Below are positions 24,491 to 33,481 of a stretch of 64,000 bases of DNA, piece after piece. The notes beneath the pieces were generated by a model. The model was not told where the DNA came from and searched no databases. It saw nothing but the letters and a program-made list of their open reading frames with translations. Within the stretch, counting starts at the first letter, position 1; each line of letters starts with the position of its first letter. The DNA is from Croceivirga sp. Lineage in GTDB: Bacteria; Bacteroidota; Bacteroidia; Flavobacteriales; Flavobacteriaceae. Where the stretch lies: assembly GCA_028284285.1 (NCBI GenBank), contig JANQSA010000055.1, positions 124,001 to 188,000 of the forward strand, given 5' to 3'. The position numbers were made by a program, and so were the translations under genes.

Positions 24491-27349
24491 GTGATACAAC
24501 TGGTCAAACGGGGATTGGGATTACTTGTGCTGTTCTCATGTATAGGCAGTGCCATTTCCCAACAGCAGCATTCCAATTCAATCACGGCTATTTTAGATAA
24601 TACCACAAATGAAATTACCATCAAGCAACATTTCACCTATGTAAACAGTTCCCAAACCACCCTGACCACACTTTATTTCAACGATTGGAATCATGCTTAC
24701 TCTTCCAATACCACCCCCCTCTCTAAACACTTTGGGGAAGATTTTGATCGAAAACTACATTTAGCTAACGATAAAGAACGGGGGTATACCCGTATCACCA
24801 GTATTGTGGATGATAATTATGAGGGTTTAATTTGGGAACGTTTATCGGCACAGGACATTATTAAAATATCATTAAACAGCCCTTTAGCTCCCGGGGCAAC
24901 CGTAGCACTCTTTTTTACGTATACCGTAAGGTTACCCAGCAATAAATTTACCGCATATGGCTATGATGGTGTTGGCGGATTTTATCTTAAGGACTGGTAT
25001 TTGACGCCTGCCGTATTTGACGTGGACTGGAAGATCTATTCGAACAAAGGATTAGATGATCTTTATACCGGGGTTACGGCTACCAGGATCAACTTCACAT
25101 TTCCTCCCGGCCTGAATCTCGCTACTAATTTTGACAGTTCCCGGGTGAGCAGATTTCCACAAGGCCAAAACACCCAGTTGAGTGGACAAAACAGGAAGAA
25201 CTGTGAGATTATCTTGTCCCCCCAGAATCAGTTCACTACCCACGTAACTCGAAATTTGACAACAACCACAGATTTAGCCTCCTCCAAGTACGATGAAATT
25301 ACCAAAGACCTGGCCATAGAAAAGGTAACAACATTTTTAACGGAAAACCTGGGAAAATATCCCCATGGCAACCTACTGGTCAGTACGGTGGATTATAATA
25401 AGAATCCCTTGTATGGCCTAAACCAACTCCCTTCGTTTATCCGTCCGTATGAAGAGCAGTTTCAGTATGAAATGATGTTCTTAAGAACAGCGCTGAATCA
25501 GTTCTTAAACGAAACCCTTTTTATGGATCCCCGTAAAGAAAGATGGGTTAATGATGCCATTGCCAACTATTTAATGATCAAATATGTAGAAGATCATTAC
25601 CCTGATCAAAAACTTATTGGAAAATTGTCCAAGGTTTGGGGAATACGAGGCTTCCATTTGGCTAAAATGGGATTTAATGAGCAGTACAACCTGCTTCAAA
25701 TGCTTCCTGCCCGAAGTAACATAGACCAGGCCCTTACCACTCCCACGGATTCGCTCACCCTTTTAAATGAAAGGATCGCCAACCGCTACAAAGCGGGTCT
25801 GGGACTTTCCTATCTGGCAGACTACATTGGTCAGGAAAGGGTAGATAGTACTATTATTGATTTTTACAACGTTCACCGTCTGGCACCCAAGACCAAAGTG
25901 ACAGACTTCAAAAACGTACTTCGGTTATGTTCTGACGACGATATTGATTGGTTCTTTGAGGAATATGTAGCTACCCGGAAAAAAATCGATTTTAAAATAA
26001 AAAAAGTACAAAAAACAGAGGACTCCATCACGTTCACCTTAAAGAACAAAAGGGGTACCAATGTTCCCATTTCGCTTTTTGGGCTCCAAAAGGATTCTGT
26101 TGTTTCCAAATATTGGTTTTCCAATATTGATTCTGCTGCCACTTTTACCATACCCAGGCAAGGAGAGGACCGCCTGGTGTTAAATTACGATCAGAAAATT
26201 CCAGAGTTTAATCAACGGGATAACTGGAAAACCTTAAGCGGTTTCTTTTCCAGTAACAAAAAGCTAAAGTTTACCTTTTTCAAGGATACAGAGGACCCCA
26301 ACTACAACCAAATATTTTATGTTCCCAGCGTAAATTTCAATGTATATGATGGTGTTACCCCCGTTATGCGATTTTACAACAGACCTTTTTTAGAGCGGCC
26401 TTTTAGCTTTGACATCTCCCCCGGATACTCCTTCTTAGAGCGATCACTGGTTGGAGGGGCAAGAATTCGATATCGAAAATACCAGAGGAAAGGCGGTCAT
26501 TATGTGACGAATCTCACCATTGGAGGAAGCACTTCCCATTTTCAGGTAAATTCCCGGTTTACGACCATCACCCCTGCTATCAGTCTGGGTTGGCGACCCG
26601 ATGATCTGCGTTCGAACAAACGACAATTTCTATTACTCCGACATCGGAATGTGTTTCGAAGTATTGATGAAAATGTACTGGGAAATAATGAAATTGACCT
26701 GGATTTGGAGAACAATCCGGATTACAGTGTTTTTAACATACGCTATTCCAATTTTGATGATAATATCATCCACTTCAAGTCTTCCCTGTTAGACTTTCAG
26801 CATTCCAGCGAATTCACAAAATTGGCCCTGGAGTTGGAATACCGAAGATTATTTGAGAGTAACCGGCAATTGAACCTAAGATTGTATGCGGGTAAATTTC
26901 TGCGAAACAAAACCAGTTCGGACTTCTTTAGTTTTGCATTGGACAGGCCTACGGATTATCTTTTTGATCTCAGTTATATTGGCCGTTCAGAAGATACCGG
27001 ATTTGCGAGTCAGCAAATTATCATCGCAGAAGGGGGATTTAAATCGCAATTTGAAGACCAATTTGGAAGCGATTGGATCGCTACTACCAATGCCAGTTTT
27101 AATGTTTGGCGATGGGTGGAGCTCTATGGCGATATCGGGTTTATCGCGGACCGGGGTGAAAGCGCTCGCTTTGTTTATGATTCCGGAGTACGATTAAACC
27201 TGGTGACCGATTACTTTGAATTGTATTTCCCGTTGTATTCCAATAACGGATGGGAAATTGCCCAACCCAATTACGACAGAACCATCCGATTTGTAATTAC
27301 CGTAAGCCCAAGAACCCTAACCGGTCTCTTCACAAGGAGATGGTTTTAA
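24491..27349 (+). CDS. M1-peptidase-like protein without zinc motif, with C-terminal beta-rich domain
   Basis: A 952-residue exported protein (signal peptide ending near GSAISQ). Residues about 30-480 follow the M1 aminopeptidase layout: an N-terminal beta domain with TAYGYDGVGGFYLKDWYLTP-like text, and a helical domain. Where active enzymes have HExxH and a distal Glu, this one reads TALNQFLNETLF and WVNDAIANYL, so both His ligands and probably the Glu are lost. From about residue 570 the sequence is rich in alternating aromatic strands (YSFLERSLVGGARIRY, ELYFPLYSNNGWEI) and could form an outer-membrane barrel. Start GTG 24491; a TTG 6 bases upstream is the alternative. Confidence 0.72.
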   Translation: MIQLVKRGLGLLVLFSCIGSAISQQQHSNSITAILDNTTNEITIKQHFTYVNSSQTTLTTLYFNDWNHAYSSNTTPLSKHFGEDFDRKLHLANDKERGYTRITSIVDDNYEGLIWERLSAQDIIKISLNSPLAPGATVALFFTYTVRLPSNKFTAYGYDGVGGFYLKDWYLTPAVFDVDWKIYSNKGLDDLYTGVTATRINFTFPPGLNLATNFDSSRVSRFPQGQNTQLSGQNRKNCEIILSPQNQFTTHVTRNLTTTTDLASSKYDEITKDLAIEKVTTFLTENLGKYPHGNLLVSTVDYNKNPLYGLNQLPSFIRPYEEQFQYEMMFLRTALNQFLNETLFMDPRKERWVNDAIANYLMIKYVEDHYPDQKLIGKLSKVWGIRGFHLAKMGFNEQYNLLQMLPARSNIDQALTTPTDSLTLLNERIANRYKAGLGLSYLADYIGQERVDSTIIDFYNVHRLAPKTKVTDFKNVLRLCSDDDIDWFFEEYVATRKKIDFKIKKVQKTEDSITFTLKNKRGTNVPISLFGLQKDSVVSKYWFSNIDSAATFTIPRQGEDRLVLNYDQKIPEFNQRDNWKTLSGFFSSNKKLKFTFFKDTEDPNYNQIFYVPSVNFNVYDGVTPVMRFYNRPFLERPFSFDISPGYSFLERSLVGGARIRYRKYQRKGGHYVTNLTIGGSTSHFQVNSRFTTITPAISLGWRPDDLRSNKRQFLLLRHRNVFRSIDENVLGNNEIDLDLENNPDYSVFNIRYSNFDDNIIHFKSSLLDFQHSSEFTKLALELEYRRLFESNRQLNLRLYAGKFLRNKTSSDFFSFALDRPTDYLFDLSYIGRSEDTGFASQQIIIAEGGFKSQFEDQFGSDWIATTNASFNVWRWVELYGDIGFIADRGESARFVYDSGVRLNLVTDYFELYFPLYSNNGWEIAQPNYDRTIRFVITVSPRTLTGLFTRRWF

Positions 27350-27478
27350 TTGTGAAATTCACAATTAATGGTCGATTTTTATCGTTGATTTTAGATATTT
27401 TGCATTTTACTACCTGTTTTTTATCGATTTATGAATGGAATTAGGGAAATAGCATTAGTAAGAAAGCACCTTTTTTTG

Positions 27479-27486
27479 TAATTTTG
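27479..27486 (+). promoter_or_regulatory. candidate -7 element of the E1 dehydrogenase gene
   Basis: TAATTTTG matches TAnnTTTG. It contains the in-frame TTG at 27484, which therefore is unlikely to be a start codon; GTG 27505 lies 18 bases downstream. Confidence 0.42.
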
Positions 27487-27504
27487 CAAAAAATTAAAGC
27501 CTCC

Positions 27505-29916
27505 GTGAAAACCCACCCAAAGACCAGCAACGATATTTCTTTTGACGATTTCAAATCCCAAATCCTAAACGATTACAAAATTGCCACAGTCAGTCGGGAA
27601 TGCAGCCTTTTAGGGCGTCGGGAAGTACTTACGGGCAAGGCGAAATTTGGGATTTTTGGTGATGGGAAAGAATTGCCTCAACTGGCTATGGCCCGGGCGT
27701 TTCAAAATGGTGATTTCAGAAGTGGTTATTATCGGGATCAAACGTTTATGATGGCACTTGGTTATCTGGGGCCTAAGGAATTCTTTCATGGGCTGTATGC
27801 TACCACCGACCTGGAAAAAGAACCTATGAGTGCCGGAAGGCAAATGGGCGGTCATTTTGTTACCCATAGCCTTAATCCCGACGGTACCTGGAAAAACTTG
27901 ACGGAACAAAAGAACAGTAGCGCAGATATTTCCTGCACGGCAGGTCAAATGCCAAGACTATTAGGTTTAGCACAGGCCTCAAAAATATACCGGGAGGTCA
28001 AGGAAATTAAGCAAACCCTGTTTTCCAATAATGGCAATGAAGTGGCATGGGGAACCATAGGAAATGCCAGTACGAGTGAAGGCCATTTTTTTGAAACCCT
28101 AAACGCCGCAGGCGTATTGCAGGTCCCAATGATCATAAGTATTTGGGATGATGATTATGGTATCTCCGTACCTGCTGAGTTTCACACGACAAAAGTCGAT
28201 ATTTCCGAAGCCTTAAAAGGATTCCAAAGGGATAGCGACCATACGGGATACGAGATGATAAAAGTGGCCGGTTGGGACTATACCGCACTGATCCATGCGT
28301 ATGAGAACGCTTCGGATATTGCCAGGGAAGAGCACGTTCCTGTCCTTATCCATGTAACAGAGCTAACACAACCCCAGGGACATTCTACCTCAGGTTCCCA
28401 CGAGCGGTATAAAAGCGCCGAACGTCTCGAGTGGGAACGGGAGAATGATTGCAACAAACGTTTCAAAGAATGGATCCTGGAAAATAATATTGCTGACGAA
28501 GATACCCTTAAAGAGATTGAAAAAACCTGTAAACAGGAAGTACGGAACGCCAAGAAAGCGGCCTGGTCAGAATTTTTGGCCCCTAATCTGGAACACAAAA
28601 AGGAATTGGTGAAGCTGCTGGAAAACGTAGCAGACCATAGTTCGAATAGCGCCTTTGTAAATAAAATTAAAAATGACCTCATCGCTATTGATGAGCCCAT
28701 TAAAAAAGATATTGCTTCTCATGCCAGAAAGGCATTGCGTTACATCATAGGAGAATCTAACCCGTATACACAAGAACTTCGGGATTGGGTGTCTAACTAT
28801 TTAAGGGAGACGCAGCCTGAGTACAGCTCGGAACTATTTAGTGAACAAGCGGGAAACGCCCTGTCCATCCCGGAAATAGTACCCGAATACAATGATGAAT
28901 CGGAAACCGTGGACGGTAGGATCATCTTACGCGATAATTTTGACAGGCTCTTTGAAAAGTATCCGGAAGCGCTTGTTTTTGGGGAAGACACCGGAAATAT
29001 TGGCGACGTAAACCAAGGCCTTGAAGGGCTTCAGCAAAAATACGGGGAACTTCGCATAGGAGATACCGGGATACGGGAAACCACTATCGTAGGGCAAGGT
29101 ATTGGTATGGCGATGCGCGGATTACGGCCCATTGCGGAAATTCAATATTTGGACTATATCCTGTATGCTTTACAAACCTTAAGTGATGACCTGGCTACAC
29201 TTCGGTACCGTACGGTAGGAAAACAGATTGCCCCGCTTATCATCAGGACCCGGGGTCATAGATTGGAAGGTATTTGGCATTCGGGATCACCTATGGGCGG
29301 GTTAATCCATCTACTCAGGGGGATTCATATCCTGGTGCCGCGAAACATGACCAAAGCAGCAGGATTCTACAATACCCTGATGAAAAGTCATGAACCGGCC
29401 TTGATCATTGAAAGCCTCAACGGATATCGTTTAAAAGAACCCAAACCCAATAATTTAGGGGAGTTCTGTACCCCAATAGGCGTTGTAGAAACGGTAAAAG
29501 AAGGCACGGACATCACTTTGCTTTCCTATGGCTCCACACTTAGGATGGTGCTAAAAGTGGCTAAAGAGTTGCGGGAAGTTGGTATTGAAGCCGAAGTGAT
29601 AGATGCGCAATCCCTGCTTCCGTTTGACGTCAATCATGATGTCGTAAAAAGCGTACAGAAGACCAATAGACTGCTCATTATAGATGAGGATGTTCCGGGA
29701 GGATGTTCCGCATACCTTCTGCAGGAAATCCTGGAAAAACAGGAAGCCTATTACTATCTGGACAGTGCTCCGCAAACCTTAACGGCCAAAGCCCACCGAC
29801 CCGCCTATGCTACAGACGGCGATTATTTTTCCAAACCCAGTGAGGAAGATATTTTTGAAAAAGCATACGAAATTATGCACGAATCGGATCCGCTCAACTA
29901 TCCGGCATTGCGATAA
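27505..29916 (+). CDS. branched-chain 2-oxoacid dehydrogenase E1, alpha-beta fusion
   Basis: Thiamine-diphosphate E1 enzyme that decarboxylates branched-chain 2-oxoacids and transfers the acyl group to lipoylated E2. In 803 residues it joins the alpha part (about 1-440; ELPQLAMARAF, SAGRQMGGHF, IGNASTSEGHFFETLNAAG) and the beta part (about 475-803; LVFGEDTG, GLRPIAEIQYLDYI, GVETVKEGTD-like C-terminus), an arrangement usual in Bacteroidota. The ThDP motif is GNAS instead of GDGA, which deserves checking. Start GTG 27505; a TTG at 27484 is in the promoter. E2 and E3 are not in the window. It ends at a hairpin terminator. A pyruvate dehydrogenase assignment is less likely. Confidence 0.85.
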   Translation: MKTHPKTSNDISFDDFKSQILNDYKIATVSRECSLLGRREVLTGKAKFGIFGDGKELPQLAMARAFQNGDFRSGYYRDQTFMMALGYLGPKEFFHGLYATTDLEKEPMSAGRQMGGHFVTHSLNPDGTWKNLTEQKNSSADISCTAGQMPRLLGLAQASKIYREVKEIKQTLFSNNGNEVAWGTIGNASTSEGHFFETLNAAGVLQVPMIISIWDDDYGISVPAEFHTTKVDISEALKGFQRDSDHTGYEMIKVAGWDYTALIHAYENASDIAREEHVPVLIHVTELTQPQGHSTSGSHERYKSAERLEWERENDCNKRFKEWILENNIADEDTLKEIEKTCKQEVRNAKKAAWSEFLAPNLEHKKELVKLLENVADHSSNSAFVNKIKNDLIAIDEPIKKDIASHARKALRYIIGESNPYTQELRDWVSNYLRETQPEYSSELFSEQAGNALSIPEIVPEYNDESETVDGRIILRDNFDRLFEKYPEALVFGEDTGNIGDVNQGLEGLQQKYGELRIGDTGIRETTIVGQGIGMAMRGLRPIAEIQYLDYILYALQTLSDDLATLRYRTVGKQIAPLIIRTRGHRLEGIWHSGSPMGGLIHLLRGIHILVPRNMTKAAGFYNTLMKSHEPALIIESLNGYRLKEPKPNNLGEFCTPIGVVETVKEGTDITLLSYGSTLRMVLKVAKELREVGIEAEVIDAQSLLPFDVNHDVVKSVQKTNRLLIIDEDVPGGCSAYLLQEILEKQEAYYYLDSAPQTLTAKAHRPAYATDGDYFSKPSEEDIFEKAYEIMHESDPLNYPALR

Positions 29917-29918
29917 TA

Positions 29919-29965
29919 AATAAACCTCCTTAATCATAAGCAGGTTTATTCTTTTACTTTTTACC
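29919..29965 (+). terminator. intrinsic terminator after the E1 gene
   Basis: AATAAACCT (29919-29927) pairs perfectly with AGGTTTATT (29942-29950) across a 14-base loop and is followed by a T-rich run (CTTTTACTTTTT). It starts 3 bases after the stop codon. Confidence 0.55.
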
Positions 29966-30068
29966 CTCTGTCTCCAGTGGATTCATGACTTCAACTGCCA
30001 GATTACCCGGGGATGGAGACCTTTAGAAAATTCAGCTGAAATATTTATTTTAGACGAAATTCGATACT

Positions 30069-31244
30069 GTGTTTTTATCCTTTCCGGATTTTAATATTTG
30101 GAGTGCTCCATTATTAATTCTTACCCTGCAAGGGCTGGTTTTCGCAGCACTTCTGTTATCCAGATATCTAAAAACCAATAATCCCTCTGATCTTTTCCTG
30201 TTCCTCATCCTCATCATTACGTGTTATCATCAGACTTGTTATACCGTAGGATTTATGGGTTGGTACGATACGTACAGAAACACCAAGATCAATTATGCAT
30301 TGATCCCGCTTTCCATTGCCATTTTACCGTTGATCTATTTCTATGTGAAATCCGTTACTATGTCTTCCTTCCACTTTAAAAAAAGGGATTGGTTGCATTT
30401 TTTGCCTGCTTTCGCCATTATCCTCTATCGGGTAGTTATCTATAGTTATGATGCTCTCCAACCCGGGTTCAATGATACTCAGAACGGTTACTTAAAACTG
30501 CAATTAGACGAGCCCTTTGTACAACCTATATACGCCATCTTTGGATACCTGCAAAATTTACTCTATCTGGCCTTTACCTTTCAATTGTTCTACACCTACC
30601 GAAAAAAAATCAAAGCCTATTTTTCCAACACATATCGATTGGAGTTAAACTGGATACTGTCGTTTCTTATCCTTTATGCCACATTGTATGTGTATGACCT
30701 TGCGCAAACACTAATTGGCGAATATGTGGTAGCATTAAACTACACCCAGCGTTGGTGGCTAACGCTTCTCACGGGCTTAGTGATTATTTACGTGGGTATC
30801 AAAGGGTATTTTACGGATACTACCCAGCTTAAAAAGCTCAATTTTAGTTTTACCCCACACCCTTCGGGTATTCCGGAGGCGTCAGATACGCCCCAAAAAA
30901 GTGTGCCTTCCGAAGCTATTGAAGAGCTCAAACAACTTATGGACAAGGAAAAACCTTATTTAGATCCTGAGTTAAACCTTGCGGACCTGGCCCAAATTGC
31001 CAATATGAATCGGGCACAGCTTTCCGAAACCATTAATACAGGCTTTGGGAAAAACTTCAATGACTTCATTAATCAATATCGGGTCAATGCTTTTAAGAAC
31101 ATGTTAAAGGCAAATAAACAGGACAAGTTGTCTTTATTGGGAATAGCTTTTGAGTGCGGCTTCAATAGCAAGGCGACCTTTAACAGGGTATTTCGCAAAC
31201 TTACCGACCAATCCCCTTCGGAATATTTGAAAATCTTATCCTAA
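30069..31244 (+). CDS. AraC-family regulator with membrane sensor domain
   Basis: A 391-residue one-component regulator. Residues about 10-255 contain seven hydrophobic helices (for example PLLILTLQGLVFAALLLS, LIPLSIAILPLIYFYV, ILSFLILYATLYVYDL) typical of 7TM sensor modules of Bacteroidota. Residues about 290-391 form an AraC double helix-turn-helix, with LNLADLAQIANMNRAQLSETIN as the first and LLGIAFECGFNSKATFNRVFR as the second. GTG 30069 is the only start before the first helix. A DoxX gene follows 107 bases downstream with palindromes between, so the regulator probably controls that gene. Confidence 0.85.
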   Translation: MFLSFPDFNIWSAPLLILTLQGLVFAALLLSRYLKTNNPSDLFLFLILIITCYHQTCYTVGFMGWYDTYRNTKINYALIPLSIAILPLIYFYVKSVTMSSFHFKKRDWLHFLPAFAIILYRVVIYSYDALQPGFNDTQNGYLKLQLDEPFVQPIYAIFGYLQNLLYLAFTFQLFYTYRKKIKAYFSNTYRLELNWILSFLILYATLYVYDLAQTLIGEYVVALNYTQRWWLTLLTGLVIIYVGIKGYFTDTTQLKKLNFSFTPHPSGIPEASDTPQKSVPSEAIEELKQLMDKEKPYLDPELNLADLAQIANMNRAQLSETINTGFGKNFNDFINQYRVNAFKNMLKANKQDKLSLLGIAFECGFNSKATFNRVFRKLTDQSPSEYLKILS

Positions 31245-31250
31245 CGGCAA

Positions 31251-31280
31251 ATTTGAGACGTCTCAAATCGTATTTGAGAC
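31251..31280. promoter_or_regulatory. palindrome ATTTGAGACGTCTCAAAT plus a third half-site
   Basis: An 18-base perfect palindrome (31251-31268) lies just after the AraC stop, and a further ATTTGAGAC (31272-31280) repeats the left half 21 bases away, two helical turns on. There is no T tract, so a regulator site is more likely than a terminator. It is upstream of the DoxX gene at 31351. Confidence 0.5.
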
Positions 31281-31288
31281 CAGGTATT

Positions 31289-31304
31289 TATGATTTGAAT
31301 CATA
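31289..31304. promoter_or_regulatory. second palindrome TATGATT-TG-AATCATA upstream of the DoxX gene
   Basis: A perfect 7-base inverted repeat with a 2-base centre, 21 bases after the first palindrome pair and 47 bases before the DoxX ATG. Its sequence differs from the first palindrome, so it may serve another protein or be the promoter region. Confidence 0.4.
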
Positions 31305-31350
31305 GGTCCAAAGCATGTTTTTCAATTTTGAGGTATCAAAAAATAACATC

Positions 31351-31848
31351 ATGAAAAACATCTTACACCGTATGGTTACACCCGTTGTACAAAAGCATTG
31401 GATGGCGGATTTGGTTTTTGCTATTGCCCGATTCATCTGTGGAATGCTGTTGGCCCTGGATTTTGGCGCTTCCAAATTTGGTATGCCCTGGACCGCCGAT
31501 AGTCAGAACCTAAAGCTATTTGAGGTGGCCTCCTGGTTTCCCCGGGACGTTGCCGAATATGGAGGGATTTTTGCCGCAATGCCGGTATTCTTTGCCTGGA
31601 TGGGGGCTTTTAGCGAAGCCGTGGGTGGGCTCTTATTCGCTTTTGGACTTAAGACCCGAGTAGCCGCTTTTTTAATCCTTTGTACCATGCTGGTCGCCAT
31701 CTTTTTTCAAAAGTGGGGTCAGGGAAGCTGGGGAATGCTCCCGGCTATGGGCTTTCTCTGGATAGCGATGTACCATCTGTATCTGGGATCCGGAAGATTT
31801 GGAGTAGACTATCTCATTCATAAAAAATTCATGATTGAAAAAGCCTGA
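31351..31848 (+). CDS. DoxX family membrane protein
   Basis: A 165-residue DoxX-type four-helix membrane protein, with the conserved opening segment DLVFAIARFICGMLLALDFGASKFG, then AAMPVFFAWMGAFSEAVGGLLFAFG and TRVAAFLILCTMLVAIFF as further helices. The family includes partners of thiosulfate and quinol oxidation, but its role here is unknown. Start ATG 31351 (MKNILHRM); the frame is open 12 codons further upstream without a better start. It lies 107 bases after the AraC regulator, and a second DoxX-type gene follows 228 bases downstream. Confidence 0.82.
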   Translation: MKNILHRMVTPVVQKHWMADLVFAIARFICGMLLALDFGASKFGMPWTADSQNLKLFEVASWFPRDVAEYGGIFAAMPVFFAWMGAFSEAVGGLLFAFGLKTRVAAFLILCTMLVAIFFQKWGQGSWGMLPAMGFLWIAMYHLYLGSGRFGVDYLIHKKFMIEKA

Positions 31849-31958
31849 AGATCTTTGTGAATTCCTAATGTCTTGAAAGACGCTCATCAACAATTCATTT
31901 CCAAGATAACCACCAGGCCTTTTTACTTTTCCGGCCAATAGATAGCAAAAGTATTACA

Positions 31959-31986
31959 GCCCTGTTCCTGTCTCCAGGTACAGGGC
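31959..31986 (+). terminator. strong hairpin between the two DoxX genes
   Basis: GCCCTGT-T-CCTG with loop TCTC pairs with CAGG-T-ACAGGGC: eleven pairs, one T-T mismatch and a 4-base loop. The following bases GTATTATTTT are only moderately T-rich, so it may be a weak terminator or an RNA processing or regulatory stem. Confidence 0.42.
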
Positions 31987-32041
31987 GTATTATTTTGGTA
32001 ACTTTAAAAGTCCGGAACTCCAAAAAATTGTTATGAAGTCC

Positions 32042-32049
32042 TACTTTTG
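32042..32049 (+). promoter_or_regulatory. candidate -7 element of the second DoxX gene
   Basis: TACTTTTG matches TAnnTTTG 26 bases before the ATG at 32076. It suggests that this gene has its own promoter rather than depending on the first DoxX gene; no -33 TTG is visible. Confidence 0.35.
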
Positions 32050-32075
32050 TATAGAACAAAAGTTTCCCCCACAGA

Positions 32076-32453
32076 ATGAAAAATAGTCTTTTGACAGCAT
32101 TAGGGCTTGCCCTCTTGCGCATTGCGGCCTCGGTTTTGATCATGACCCACGGGTTTTCCAAATTCCAACAACTCATTTCCGGTAATTTTCAATTTGCTAA
32201 TCCCCTTGGAATTGGCGAAGCCCCTACCCTCTTTCTCGCGGTAATCGGAGAATTTATTGCACCCATCTTTGTCATTTTCGGCTATAAGACCCGGTTGGCC
32301 ACCCTACCTACCATAATTACCATGTTGGTTGCCGCCTTTGTCGTACATGGTCCGGATCCTTTTGCAAAAAAAGAATTGGCACTTGTATATGCTCTTATTT
32401 TTTCAGTTGTACTCCTCTTAGGACCTGGGAAATACAGCGTGGACAAAAGGTAA
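32076..32453 (+). CDS. DoxX family membrane protein, short form
   Basis: A 125-residue, four-helix membrane protein of the DoxX family with ALLRIAASVLIMTHGFSKFQQL as first helix and typical motif, GEFIAPIFVIFGYKTRLATLPTI in the middle, and ALIFSVVLLLGPGKYSVD at the end. Function unknown. Its stop codon abuts the opposing holA stop with no gap. Presence of two DoxX genes close together, the first preceded by an AraC regulator, suggests related roles, but they share little sequence beyond the family pattern. Confidence 0.82.
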   Translation: MKNSLLTALGLALLRIAASVLIMTHGFSKFQQLISGNFQFANPLGIGEAPTLFLAVIGEFIAPIFVIFGYKTRLATLPTIITMLVAAFVVHGPDPFAKKELALVYALIFSVVLLLGPGKYSVDKR

Positions 32454-33455
32454 TTAGAACACCAGGACCAGAAGTTCCTTCAGTAAATCGGTTTGGGTGA
32501 TATTCTGGGCTCCCAATCCTTTTCCTTTCATATCTAATTTCCGAAGGCCGGAAATAATATGACTCACGCGTTTCATGGGATAATTTCTGGCGGCTGATTG
32601 GTATTCCCCTACAAAATATGGGCTTATTCCCAGAACCTGGGCAACAGATTTTGGGGAGTGGTCATTAAGACCGTGATACTGCAATAACTGGGAGAAAAAA
32701 TTATGTAATAGCGTAACCGTTACCACAAAAGGATTCTCTTTAGGGTTCTGGGAAAAATAATGGACTATCCGGCTCGCTTTGGTCATGTTTCGCTCCGCAA
32801 TTGCTTTCTTTAGTTCAAAATTGTTGTAATCCTTACTAATACCAATGTGCTTTTCGATGAGGTCCTCGGTGATTACCGATTCTTTTGGAACTACCAAAAA
32901 TAGTTTCTGTAAGTCGTTATCAATTTTACTAAGATCAGTTCCCAGGTATTCCACCAATAAAGCAGCTGCCTTTGGGGTAATACGGTAGCCTTTTCCGGAC
33001 AACACCCGCCTAATCCAATCCACCACCTGGTTTTCATATAGCTTCTTACTCTCAAAGAGCATTCCATGACGTGAAATGGCCTTATGTAGTTTTTTTCGTT
33101 TGTCCAGCTTCTTGTATTTATAGCATACTACCAAAACCGTGGTGGGTTGCAGGTGCTCCACATAGCCCAGGAGTTGTTCTATATTTCTGGATAAGTGCTG
33201 TGCCTCTTTTACAATCACAACCTGCCTTTCCGCCATCATTGGATAGCGTTTGGCGTGAGAAATAATGTCTTCAATGGAAGTCTCTTTTCCGTATAGGGTC
33301 ACCTGATTGAAACTCCTTTCCTCCTCTGAAAGCACTGTTTTGTCAATGAATCCTGCTATTTTGTCAATATAATAGGGTTCATCCCCCATTAGGAAATATA
33401 TGGGTTTTATGTTTCCGGCTTTTATTGCTTCAACTATACCACGAACTTCGTCCAT
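32454..33455 (-). CDS. holA: DNA polymerase III subunit delta
   Basis: Clamp-loader subunit that opens the beta clamp. The 333-residue protein has the HolA pattern: PIYFLMGDEPYYIDKI in place of the degenerate nucleotide site (residues 18-33), YPMMAERQVVIVKEAQHL near 70, a middle lid region with YLGTDLSKIDNDLQKL, and a C-terminal collar domain with VTLLHNFFSQLLQYHG. The ATG is only 26 bases from the divergent HsdR-N gene, so the promoter of each must lie within the other's 5' region. This pairing is common in Flavobacteriaceae (from general knowledge). Confidence 0.92.
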   Translation of the reverse strand: MDEVRGIVEAIKAGNIKPIYFLMGDEPYYIDKIAGFIDKTVLSEEERSFNQVTLYGKETSIEDIISHAKRYPMMAERQVVIVKEAQHLSRNIEQLLGYVEHLQPTTVLVVCYKYKKLDKRKKLHKAISRHGMLFESKKLYENQVVDWIRRVLSGKGYRITPKAAALLVEYLGTDLSKIDNDLQKLFLVVPKESVITEDLIEKHIGISKDYNNFELKKAIAERNMTKASRIVHYFSQNPKENPFVVTVTLLHNFFSQLLQYHGLNDHSPKSVAQVLGISPYFVGEYQSAARNYPMKRVSHIISGLRKLDMKGKGLGAQNITQTDLLKELLVLVF

Positions 33456-33481
33456 CTCAAAAAATTATTGAATTTTGTGCC

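Noticed and set aside
31959-31986. tRNA or structured small RNA
   Set aside because: A single hairpin with a 4-base loop; no cloverleaf arms or other support was found.
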